Shown: positions 8,032-14,437 of the stretch, piece after piece
How the letters are laid out: every line of letters begins with the position of its first letter
Numbering within the stretch: the first letter of the stretch is position 1
Source: Nocardia vaccinii NBRC 15922
GTDB lineage: Bacteria > Actinomycetota > Actinomycetes > Mycobacteriales > Mycobacteriaceae
Assembly: GCF_001613305.1 (NCBI RefSeq)
Contig: NZ_BDCC01000012.1
Coordinates: 248,001-312,000, forward strand
Length of the DNA stretch: 64,000 nt
Direction of reading: 5' to 3'
Made by a program: the position numbers and the translations under genes
Notes under the pieces: generated by a model
The model's input: the letters and a program-made list of their open reading frames with translations, nothing else
Told to the model about the DNA's origin: nothing
Databases searched by the model: none

Positions 8032-8673
8032 TCAGACGATTTCGACGGATGCGCCGGAGGATATCCGGCGGTACGGGGCGCCGATGCCGGGACCGTTGTC
8101 GCCCAGGAAGCCGGTGACCATCGCGACGCCGATGTCGTTGAGTGCACCGTCGTGGACGGCGAGAGCCTGGCGCGGGGCCACTTCCCGCACATAGTCGATC
8201 AACTGTCCGGTGGTGGACCAGGGCCCGTGCACGGGCAGCAGCAGGGTGTCGACAGCGACGTCCGGGACGGTGAGGGCGTCGCCGGGATGGAACAGGGCGC
8301 CGTCGATCAAGAACCCGATGTTGCCGACACGCGGGACGTCGGGATGGATGAGCGCGTGCCAGGTGCCGTACACCTTCACCTCGAAGCCGGCCGCGGTGAA
8401 CACCTCACCCGCACCGACGGCGGTGACTCGCGCACCCAGGCCGTCCAGCTTCCGGGCCACCGCGGTGTTGGTCCAAATCCGCAGGGCCGGATTCTGTTGT
8501 GCGGCTTCGCGAAGCGTCGCTTCGGAGAAGTGGTCGAAATGTTCGTGGGTGACCAGGACCGCATCGGCGCCCTCCAACACCCGCGCATCGGTGAGGCCAC
8601 CCGGGTCGACCACCAGGCGGTGGCCGTCGGTTTCGACACGGACGCAGGCATGACCGAACTTGGTGAGTTGCAT
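8032..8673 (-). CDS. MBL-fold metallo-hydrolase
   Basis: 213 aa. It carries the metallo-beta-lactamase metal motif as VTHEHFDHF (H-x-H-x-D-H at about residues 44-49), preceded by the FGHACVRVE strand of UlaG/YtnP-like small hydrolases. A later His (GTWHALIH) and Asp (FHPGDAL) are further ligands. ATG 8673 is fixed by the divergent promoter with its large inverted repeat. The MarR gene across the gap probably represses it. The substrate is unknown. Confidence 0.85.
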   Translation of the reverse strand: MQLTKFGHACVRVETDGHRLVVDPGGLTDARVLEGADAVLVTHEHFDHFSEATLREAAQQNPALRIWTNTAVARKLDGLGARVTAVGAGEVFTAAGFEVKVYGTWHALIHPDVPRVGNIGFLIDGALFHPGDALTVPDVAVDTLLLPVHGPWSTTGQLIDYVREVAPRQALAVHDGALNDIGVAMVTGFLGDNGPGIGAPYRRISSGASVEIV

Positions 8674-8700
8674 GAGTCTCCTCGGGGTTCCCGAATAATA

Positions 8701-8737
8701 CAACCTAACTGTACAACACAGTTGTACAGTTAGGTTG
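8701..8737. promoter_or_regulatory. Perfect 17-bp inverted repeat between MBL and MarR genes
   Basis: Arms of 17 bp (8701-8717 and 8721-8737), CAACCTAACTGTACAAC and its exact complement, are separated by only three bases. It lies 27 bp upstream of the MBL start on one side and 23 bp upstream of the MarR start on the other. This strongly suggests the MarR operator controlling both divergent promoters. Confidence 0.8.
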
Positions 8738-8760
8738 CCTTGTTCGGATAGGATGGAGCA

Positions 8761-9189
8761 ATGGACGACGCACTTGCCGAAGATCTGCGGCACGCGATCG
8801 GTGAGCTGGTCCGCGCGGTGCGGGTCACCGACACCATGCCGGCCGGAGAAGCGGCCATCCTCGGCTTCCTCGACCGTGATGGCCCGCACACCACCGCCGA
8901 ACTGGCGCACCGGCGCAACGTGACGCACCAGTCGGCCGCCAAATCCATCAAGGAGCTGCTCCGCGCCGACCTGGTGCGCACCGACCCGCACCCCGATGAC
9001 GGCCGCAAGCACCTGCTGCACATCACCGATGCCGGCCGTGCCCGCCTGCGGCGCGAACGTACCCAGCGCGCCACATCACTGGACAGCGCCATCCACACCA
9101 CGCTCAGCCCCGACGAGCGGCAGCAGCTGCGGGATTGCGTCCCGTTGCTGACCCGCATCACCACACATATGAGCGCAACCCGCCCGTGA
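8761..9189 (+). CDS. MarR-family transcriptional regulator
   Basis: 142 aa winged helix protein. HTH around residues 30-70 (TTAELAHRRNVTHQSAAKSIKELL) and wing DDGRKHLLHITDAGRARL. ATG 8761 lies just after the 37-bp inverted repeat. Divergent from the MBL-fold hydrolase, which is its likely target. Confidence 0.88.
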   Translation: MDDALAEDLRHAIGELVRAVRVTDTMPAGEAAILGFLDRDGPHTTAELAHRRNVTHQSAAKSIKELLRADLVRTDPHPDDGRKHLLHITDAGRARLRRERTQRATSLDSAIHTTLSPDERQQLRDCVPLLTRITTHMSATRP

Positions 9190-9305
9190 TCGGGTCACGG
9201 CTGAGTCACTGCCGAACAACCTCGAAAACACCTGTGCGAGAAGGTGTGTGATGTCGCGAGGGCCGATCGCGCGGCTTGGGGACGTCGAGCGCTTCCCCCG
9301 CGAGA

Positions 9306-9345
9306 ATTCGGCCACTACTACCCCGACCGAGCCGACCAGATGCAT
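9306..9345. repeat. 40-bp fragment duplicated from the nucleotidyltransferase gene at 12851
   Basis: 39 of 40 bases match 13438-13477, inside the 3' part of the nucleotidyltransferase gene. Just before it, CGCGAGAATTCGG at 9299-9311 matches 12761-12773, upstream of that gene. The joint shares ATTCGG with both source sites. The stretch thus looks like what remains of a copy of the locus after an internal deletion at a six-base microhomology. It has no reading frame of its own. Confidence 0.6.
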
Positions 9346-9462
9346 CCGCACTTTCGCAACACACCGAAAAATCGCCTGACGCGGGGACAGCGCATCGATA
9401 TTGTGGCCCAGTAGCATTGGGGGTGCCTCGCATGAGGCGTGTCACGGAATCAGGGGGTGACG

Positions 9463-10596
9463 GTGTCTGGCCAGGTGACTCTCGTGTTGGTGCACGGCAT
9501 TCTGTCCGGCGGCAGCAAGTGGACTCCCCTCGCGGATCTGTTGCTACGCGATGATGACCTGGCCGGCCAGGTGAAGATCATGCAGGTGGAGTATCCGAGC
9601 AAGGCTGTCGAACCCTCCCCGAAAAAGCAGCTTCCCGATCCGGACACGGTGGCAAGCTATCTCGGCACCCGGCTCGCCGAGGAGCTCGAACCCGACCGAC
9701 CGGTTGTCTTGGTCGGACACAGTCAGGGCGGGCTGATCGTGCAACGCTATCTCGCCCAGGAGTTACGCGCGGGGCGCGGTTGGGACCTGAGACGAGTGCG
9801 GCGGGTCCTGATGTTCGCCACTCCCAACTCGGGCTCGGAATACCTCCTTTCGCTGCGTAAGCGGTTCAGCCGCAATCCGCAGGAAATCGAACTGCGCCCG
9901 CTCAACGAGAAGATCATCGAGACGCAGGCAGTCATTCTCCAGCAGGTCGTCTACGCAAAAGAGTTCACAGCGACGACCGCGCCGATTCCGGTCGAAGTGT
10001 TCGCGGGAATGTCGGACCGGATCGTACCTCCGCAATCCGCGAAAGCGGCTTTCCCATATCGTGGCGACCTCCCGGGCGATCACTCGACGATAATCGAGCC
10101 ACGCTCGGTTGACGATTTAGTGTACGTGATCGTCAAAGCCCGTTTGCTTCGCGCGCTTCGAGGAAGCGAGCCTGGGACCGGCGATGTAGCAGCGGCGGCC
10201 AGTGTGGCGAAGTTGGAAGAGCGGATCGACCGTGGTCTGCAATCGCAGCAGGCACCGCCGCTGTCGGGATTTCCACTCAGCGAAGACGCGGTGAAGGCGA
10301 TCACGACAGCGCTGGCGGAGATCGAAGATCTCGACGATCCGGCTACTCGCGAGCAGTTCGTGAGATCGATGCCCCGCAATATTCAGCAGCGGCAAGGTTT
10401 CGGTGGCACCAACCCGAAGTTGCAGTTCACTGCGCTCGTCCAGCATTGTGCCACTTTCGAGCTGGCCGGGCGCCAAGCGCTGACGAGCAGTCTCGAATAC
10501 TTCTTCTCCGACATTCCCGCCGGGATACGCGCACTCGGCGTCATCGATGAGCACTGGCCCCTAGCACCGGAGGGCAACGCCTCACACACCGCGTAG
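9463..10596 (+). CDS. Alpha/beta hydrolase with C-terminal effector-associated domain (EAD2-like)
   Basis: 377 aa. The N-terminal half is a lipase/esterase-type hydrolase: VTLVLVHGI at the start, nucleophile GHSQG (Ser near 87), Asp in GMSDRIVPP (near 185) and His in GDHSTI (near 207). After a Gln-rich linker, residues about 273-365 form a small helical domain (DPATREQFVRSMP, ALVQHC, ALTSSLEYF, EHWP). This matches the pattern of EAD2, an adaptor that tethers effectors in bacterial conflict systems. GTG 9463 is preferred because AGGGGG sits five bases before it; GTG 9439 is possible. The frame ends 131 bp before the start of a TM-DUF2690 frame, with which it may once have been fused. Confidence 0.7.
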   Translation: MSGQVTLVLVHGILSGGSKWTPLADLLLRDDDLAGQVKIMQVEYPSKAVEPSPKKQLPDPDTVASYLGTRLAEELEPDRPVVLVGHSQGGLIVQRYLAQELRAGRGWDLRRVRRVLMFATPNSGSEYLLSLRKRFSRNPQEIELRPLNEKIIETQAVILQQVVYAKEFTATTAPIPVEVFAGMSDRIVPPQSAKAAFPYRGDLPGDHSTIIEPRSVDDLVYVIVKARLLRALRGSEPGTGDVAAAASVAKLEERIDRGLQSQQAPPLSGFPLSEDAVKAITTALAEIEDLDDPATREQFVRSMPRNIQQRQGFGGTNPKLQFTALVQHCATFELAGRQALTSSLEYFFSDIPAGIRALGVIDEHWPLAPEGNASHTA

Positions 10597-10726
10597 GCGC
10601 GACGGCGAAGCCGACCAGGCCGCCGCGCCGCGTACACACAAGTCGGGGATCGACTCGCCTGCGGGTGTCCGGACGCCGCCGGTACCGCCATCGGAGTCCG
10701 CGTCGCACCGGGCACGCTGGGCTGCG

Positions 10727-11176
10727 GTGCTGTTCAGTGGGGTTGTGGTATTCAGCTTGCTGATTCTCGGTGCTTGCTGGGTCGTCGATCGGGGTTCGGC
10801 CCCGGGTGGATTCGACACCACCCTGATCGGAGCGGATTTCGCCGATCGCAACTGCAAAGACGGACAAGTTTTGCGTGCCACGGAGGACAATCCGAAATTC
10901 CTGTTGCGAATCATCGGGTCAACGCGTTGCAGGACCGCGTGGGCCGATATCGAGTGGCTCGGCCCATTCGATCAGCAGCCCGACCAGATCGAAGCCAGCA
11001 TCTATCCGATGGGGTACGACCGGGCCGGACCACAAGCTCAGGTGGTGCGAAAGTCGGACACCCGCTACACGCGGACCGGCATGATCGAACGCGGCAGTCG
11101 CGGATCTGTGTGCGCGGTGGGGGGCGTGGTGGTCGACGGCCACCGATCGACATCGCAGGACGAGCTGTGCGACTGA
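10727..11176 (+). CDS. Membrane-anchored DUF2690-like protein (start unclear)
   Basis: 149 aa from GTG 10727. A membrane helix (residues 2-20) is followed by an extracellular domain with the DUF2690 hallmarks: an early Cys (DRNCKDG), a central CRTAWADIEW and a late Cys (SVCAVGG). The same frame is open and coding-like back to 10565 (third codon positions rich in G/C), reading a Pro/Ser/Arg linker, but has no usable start codon there. The real product may therefore begin in the preceding EAD2 hydrolase frame and be joined by a frameshift. Its stop is one base from the stop of the convergent gene. Confidence 0.65.
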   Translation: MLFSGVVVFSLLILGACWVVDRGSAPGGFDTTLIGADFADRNCKDGQVLRATEDNPKFLLRIIGSTRCRTAWADIEWLGPFDQQPDQIEASIYPMGYDRAGPQAQVVRKSDTRYTRTGMIERGSRGSVCAVGGVVVDGHRSTSQDELCD

Positions 11177-11177
11177 T

Positions 11178-11666
11178 CTATACGCAAAAATGCGCCCCTA
11201 CGGTGTGAAAGTTCAGCGAGTCGAAGTCGGATGACGCCCATGCCGATACGCACGCGGTGCTCTTGGGGTTATTCAGCCGGACGTAAGGAGTCCACGCGGA
11301 TGTCCCATTTTTTCCAGTCTTGATCTGGTAATCACCTGCCCTTGCCGTTCGGCCTTCGACGGTGATCTCTTGTTCCAAAGTGACGACGGAGGAGTACATT
11401 CCGCCGAACAAGACGACCCGGGCCCAGTTGGCATGACACGGCGAGGACCAACGAAGCTCGAGATAGCCGATGACTTTGCCTCTGGTGGGCCCACGATCAC
11501 CTGTGAGCGGCCTCGACGCGACCACATACGCGCCTGCGCAACCGCGAGGGTCGCCGTCACCGCCTTGGTCGGCTCGAGCTACCGCTGGGCTGGACATTGC
11601 CACAGCGATCAGGGCCGATGCGACGGCGGCGGAGACTGTTCTTCGAAACATCGTGCTTATTCCCAT
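11178..11666 (-). CDS. Secreted DUF2690-like protein
   Basis: About 162 aa with a Sec signal peptide (FRRTVSAAVASALIAVAMSS, cleavage near ARA-DQ). The mature part has DUF2690-like features: GCAGAYVVAS, LELRWSSPCHANWARV and ACVSAW. ATG 11666 (GAAAG just before) or ATG 11651 could be the start. It is convergent with the membrane DUF2690 gene and parallel to the next one. Function is unknown; these domains sit outside the cell membrane next to conflict-type effectors here. Confidence 0.7.
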   Translation of the reverse strand: MGISTMFRRTVSAAVASALIAVAMSSPAVARADQGGDGDPRGCAGAYVVASRPLTGDRGPTRGKVIGYLELRWSSPCHANWARVVLFGGMYSSVVTLEQEITVEGRTARAGDYQIKTGKNGTSAWTPYVRLNNPKSTACVSAWASSDFDSLNFHTVGAHFCV

Positions 11667-11828
11667 CTTTCGAATTCGACCTGCGACTCGTGGCCCAGAC
11701 GAAAAAGCCTGATCAGCAACGGTAGATCTCACGACCCCGACCTGTCTGTCCGTCGTTTCGCGGACAGCACGCAATCCGGATCTTCAGTCGTCCCGAACCG
11801 ATCACCGCGCCGCCAACGGCTCCGGCTA

Positions 11829-12323
11829 CTACATGCAGATCGCTGGATCGACCTTGACCTCGGTCGGACCGTTGCTCACCGATCCGGTTGCGCACAAACG
11901 GTCGGTCGGATCGTGTCGGACGATGACCATGGTGTAAGCCGAATCGACGTTGTACTCGTCGGCGAACTGTCGGGTGGGCCCCTGCGGATCCGAGAACTGG
12001 AAGATCGTGACCGTGATCCGATTTCCGAACCCGGCGTTATCCGTACGAGTCACCTTCGCCCACGCGGCGTCGCACGCCGCCGAGTAGAGGATCTTCAGTT
12101 CGAAGGCGCCGCCCGCAGAGCGGGCGCTGTTCGCGGTGACGACATCTTTCAAGCAGTCGGTACCCAAAGGATCGCCCCCCGTAGCGATTATCGCCCGCGC
12201 AGGCTGCGAATCATTGCGGACAATCCATCGCGTGGTCAAGGCGGTGAGGGTGATGGTGACGATCAGCAGGGCCAGTACGAGCACCACCCATTTCCAGTGT
12301 CGAATCACAGTGTTCCCCGCCAT
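11829..12323 (-). CDS. Membrane-anchored DUF2690-like protein
   Basis: About 164 aa. A helix at residues 10-33 (WVVLVLALLIVTITLTALTT) anchors an outside domain with DUF2690 features: GTDCLKD, LKILYSAACDAAWAKV and LCATGS. ATG 12323 has GAAAG immediately before it, as does the neighbouring paralogue. With the genes at 10727 and 11178 it makes three divergent copies of the same extracellular module within 1.6 kb. Confidence 0.72.
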   Translation of the reverse strand: MAGNTVIRHWKWVVLVLALLIVTITLTALTTRWIVRNDSQPARAIIATGGDPLGTDCLKDVVTANSARSAGGAFELKILYSAACDAAWAKVTRTDNAGFGNRITVTIFQFSDPQGPTRQFADEYNVDSAYTMVIVRHDPTDRLCATGSVSNGPTEVKVDPAICM

Positions 12324-12850
12324 CTTTCGTGTGTGATGCCGATTCAGAGCTCGAGCAGTACGCAGCGGCCGAGCTGGTCGGCGGAAGTTTGGCGCCACGA
12401 ACCTGTGGGAGATCGATCGATAAGCTATCGGGATGCTTCGACCATCGTAGCGAAAATGCCTGGGCGGCTGCGGAATTTCGCGAGTAGCCGTGGTGAGGCG
12501 TGATCGGGACGCAGACGTATCGACATCGCCGCACCGGTGTTGCTCCCGGACCAGCTCAATCGTCGAAAACTATGTCCATATAAATGATTTCGACGACTGT
12601 GCGCACGCGGCCAATCGACACGACCTCGCGCGCAAACACACTCGAATGTCGGCATAACGTCGACACGGGGGCACACCTACAATTCTGGTCGGTATCTTCT
12701 GTCTGCTCAACGCATGCCAAGCGGCAAGAGCGTGGGCCGAGCCCGATCCGCGCGAGAATTCGGTGGCCGCGGCACATCTGCGGGATGCATAGTTCGAGGA
12801 TGGCGATCGAAGGTGTGGACGATGCCGGTTTCATCTGCCGGGAGGGTTCG
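12324..12850. other. Intergenic region before the nucleotidyltransferase
   Basis: No supported gene. An inverted repeat CGTCGAAA/TTTCGACG (12561-12568 and 12588-12595) flanks an AT-richer 19-bp core that may hold a promoter. CGCGAGAATTCGG at 12761-12773 recurs at 9299-9311. Confidence 0.45.
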
Positions 12851-13606
12851 ATGGATCGGATCCAGCCCGAGTTCACCGCTGTCGTCGATCGGTTGCGCAC
12901 CGCCCTGGCCCGCGTCTTCGGCCCGGACCGGCTGCACAGCGCCTACCTGTACGGCAGCGTCCCGCGCGGTACCGCGATACCCGGGACGTCCGATCTCGAC
13001 GTCCTGCTCGCCCTGCGCCGTGAACCGGTCGCTTCGGACCGGTCGGACGCGGACATCATTGCCGCCGAACTGGATAGCGAATGCTGTGAGATCCGTGGTG
13101 TCGGTATCGAAATCGCGAGTGCGGCGAAGTTGTCGAGCGAGCTCGAGCGCTACGACCTGGGTTGGTTCGTCGCCTGCTTGTGCACGCCGTTGCTCGGTGA
13201 CGATCTGGCCGCTGGCCTGCCGCGCTACCGGCCGAGTGCGCTACTGGCCCGGGAGACCAACGGAGACCTGATGCTGCAACTGCCGCGGTGGCGGTCGCAA
13301 CGCGCGAACGCGTTCCGCGACCTGTCGCGAATCCGCTTGTCCCGCAAGGTAGCCCGTCGAATCGTTCGCACGGGACTGACGCTGGTGATGCCCCGGTGGG
13401 GCGGCTGGACCAGTGACCTGATCCGATCGGCGGAGGTATTCGGCGACTACTACCCCGACCGAGCCGACCAGATGCATACAGCGGCCGCCATCGCCCGGAC
13501 GCCCACCGCCGATCCGGCCGCGCTCGGCATGCTGGTCGACGAGCTCGGGCCGTGGCTTGCCGCCGAATACCTCGCAGTGCACGGACCGAAGACACCTCGC
13601 CCCTGA
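12851..13606 (+). CDS. Nucleotidyltransferase-domain protein (aminoglycoside adenylyltransferase-like)
   Basis: 251 aa. Residues 34-52 carry the polymerase-beta-type signature GSVPRG ... TSDLDVLL with catalytic Asp pair at about 48 and 50, as in ANT/AadA and minimal nucleotidyltransferases. The helical C-terminal half resembles the AadA-type partner domain. It could adenylylate a drug, a protein or tRNA; resistance should not be assumed. ATG 12851 has GGGAGGG ideally placed and overrides a longer open frame from 12584. A 40-bp part of the gene is duplicated at 9306-9345. Confidence 0.75.
   Translation: MDRIQPEFTAVVDRLRTALARVFGPDRLHSAYLYGSVPRGTAIPGTSDLDVLLALRREPVASDRSDADIIAAELDSECCEIRGVGIEIASAAKLSSELERYDLGWFVACLCTPLLGDDLAAGLPRYRPSALLARETNGDLMLQLPRWRSQRANAFRDLSRIRLSRKVARRIVRTGLTLVMPRWGGWTSDLIRSAEVFGDYYPDRADQMHTAAAIARTPTADPAALGMLVDELGPWLAAEYLAVHGPKTPRP
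13438..13477. repeat. Source copy of the 40-bp duplicated fragment
   Basis: Lies inside the nucleotidyltransferase coding region (residues about 197-209, VFGDYYPDRADQMH). It matches 9306-9345 with one mismatch. Confidence 0.65.
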
Positions 13607-13755
13607 CCGGAACCCAGCCGCATGCACACGGTTACCAAGCGCGCCAACGTATCCCGCTGCGACAAGGGATGGCATGAGCGGGCGAATGCATCCCGATGAC
13701 GAAGTCGCTCCAGGCGATCGACGCCGCGGCCTGGGTCACAGTAGCGGAGGCGGGT

Positions 13756-14430
13756 TCATTCCTTGTCCAGTCGGTAGGTTTCATCGATGGCGCCGGTACG
13801 CGCAAGCAAGGGGATGACTCCTGCGACGCCGGCGAGTTTTACTTTGGCGCGTAGCTGAAATCGTACGTTCAAGGGTTCGTCGGGCGGGCTGGTGACAAGC
13901 AGGCGAAGCTCGCGGTCCGCATGGAGGTATCGGTTGTCCAACGTGAGGAAGTCCCAGTAGCCGCGGGTGAAACCGGTTCCCGACGAGACGATTTGCGGGT
14001 AGTAGACGGTGCGTTTCTGGGAGTATTGCGGTGAGAGGTCGGCTCCCAGTGCGTTGGATGCGACGGTGAATTTCATTCCCAGTCCGACGGTGGTGGTCAA
14101 TTCCACGGGCCGTTCGTCGACGACTTCCCGGGGGACCATGTCCGATATGCGGGCGGTCGGTGTGGGCGTGAGGTCGACTGTGAGTCGCGACCACTGGAAT
14201 CGGCAGCGCGGATCGGAGTGCACCGCGCACATCAGTGTCACGTCGTAGCCGAGTATTCCGTCGTCGCTTTCGACGGGCACGGCCGTGTTCTTCGCGAGCG
14301 CAATCCGATTGCGCCGCAGCAGTAGTCGAATATCGCGATCGCCGATGATGTCGGTGGCGGTTTCGGGTCCGCGTTCGTCGGCGAGCCCTTCCTCGTCGAG
14401 ATCGAGTTCCACGTCTGCGAAGGTGTGCAT
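13756..14430 (-). CDS. Unknown protein, last gene of the CHAT operon
   Basis: About 225 aa with an acidic N-terminus (FADVELDLDEEGLADE) and no signal peptide. The middle is probably beta-rich (CRFQWSRLTVDL, VELTTTVGLGMKF, TGFTRGYWDFLTLDNRYLH). A hydrophobic stretch lies near the C-terminus (VKLAGVAGVIPLLARTG). No family recognised. ATG 14430 is 7 bp beyond the CHAT stop and has GGAA upstream; the frame could also start at 14454, overlapping. Its position after a CHAT protease makes it a candidate substrate or effector (inference). Confidence 0.7.
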   Translation of the reverse strand: MHTFADVELDLDEEGLADERGPETATDIIGDRDIRLLLRRNRIALAKNTAVPVESDDGILGYDVTLMCAVHSDPRCRFQWSRLTVDLTPTPTARISDMVPREVVDERPVELTTTVGLGMKFTVASNALGADLSPQYSQKRTVYYPQIVSSGTGFTRGYWDFLTLDNRYLHADRELRLLVTSPPDEPLNVRFQLRAKVKLAGVAGVIPLLARTGAIDETYRLDKE

Positions 14431-14437
14431 CGTATTC

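Noticed and set aside
11370..12503. Plus-strand frame of 377 codons
   Set aside because: Antisense to the two DUF2690-like genes, which have signal peptide or membrane helix and conserved Cys pattern.
12851..13606. Calling the nucleotidyltransferase an aminoglycoside-resistance gene
   Set aside because: Only the generic nucleotidyltransferase signature is visible. Its place beside conflict-type genes makes other targets equally likely.
13756..14430. Calling the last gene of the CHAT operon a gasdermin
   Set aside because: Size and position would allow it, but I see no gasdermin signature in the sequence; structure comparison is needed.
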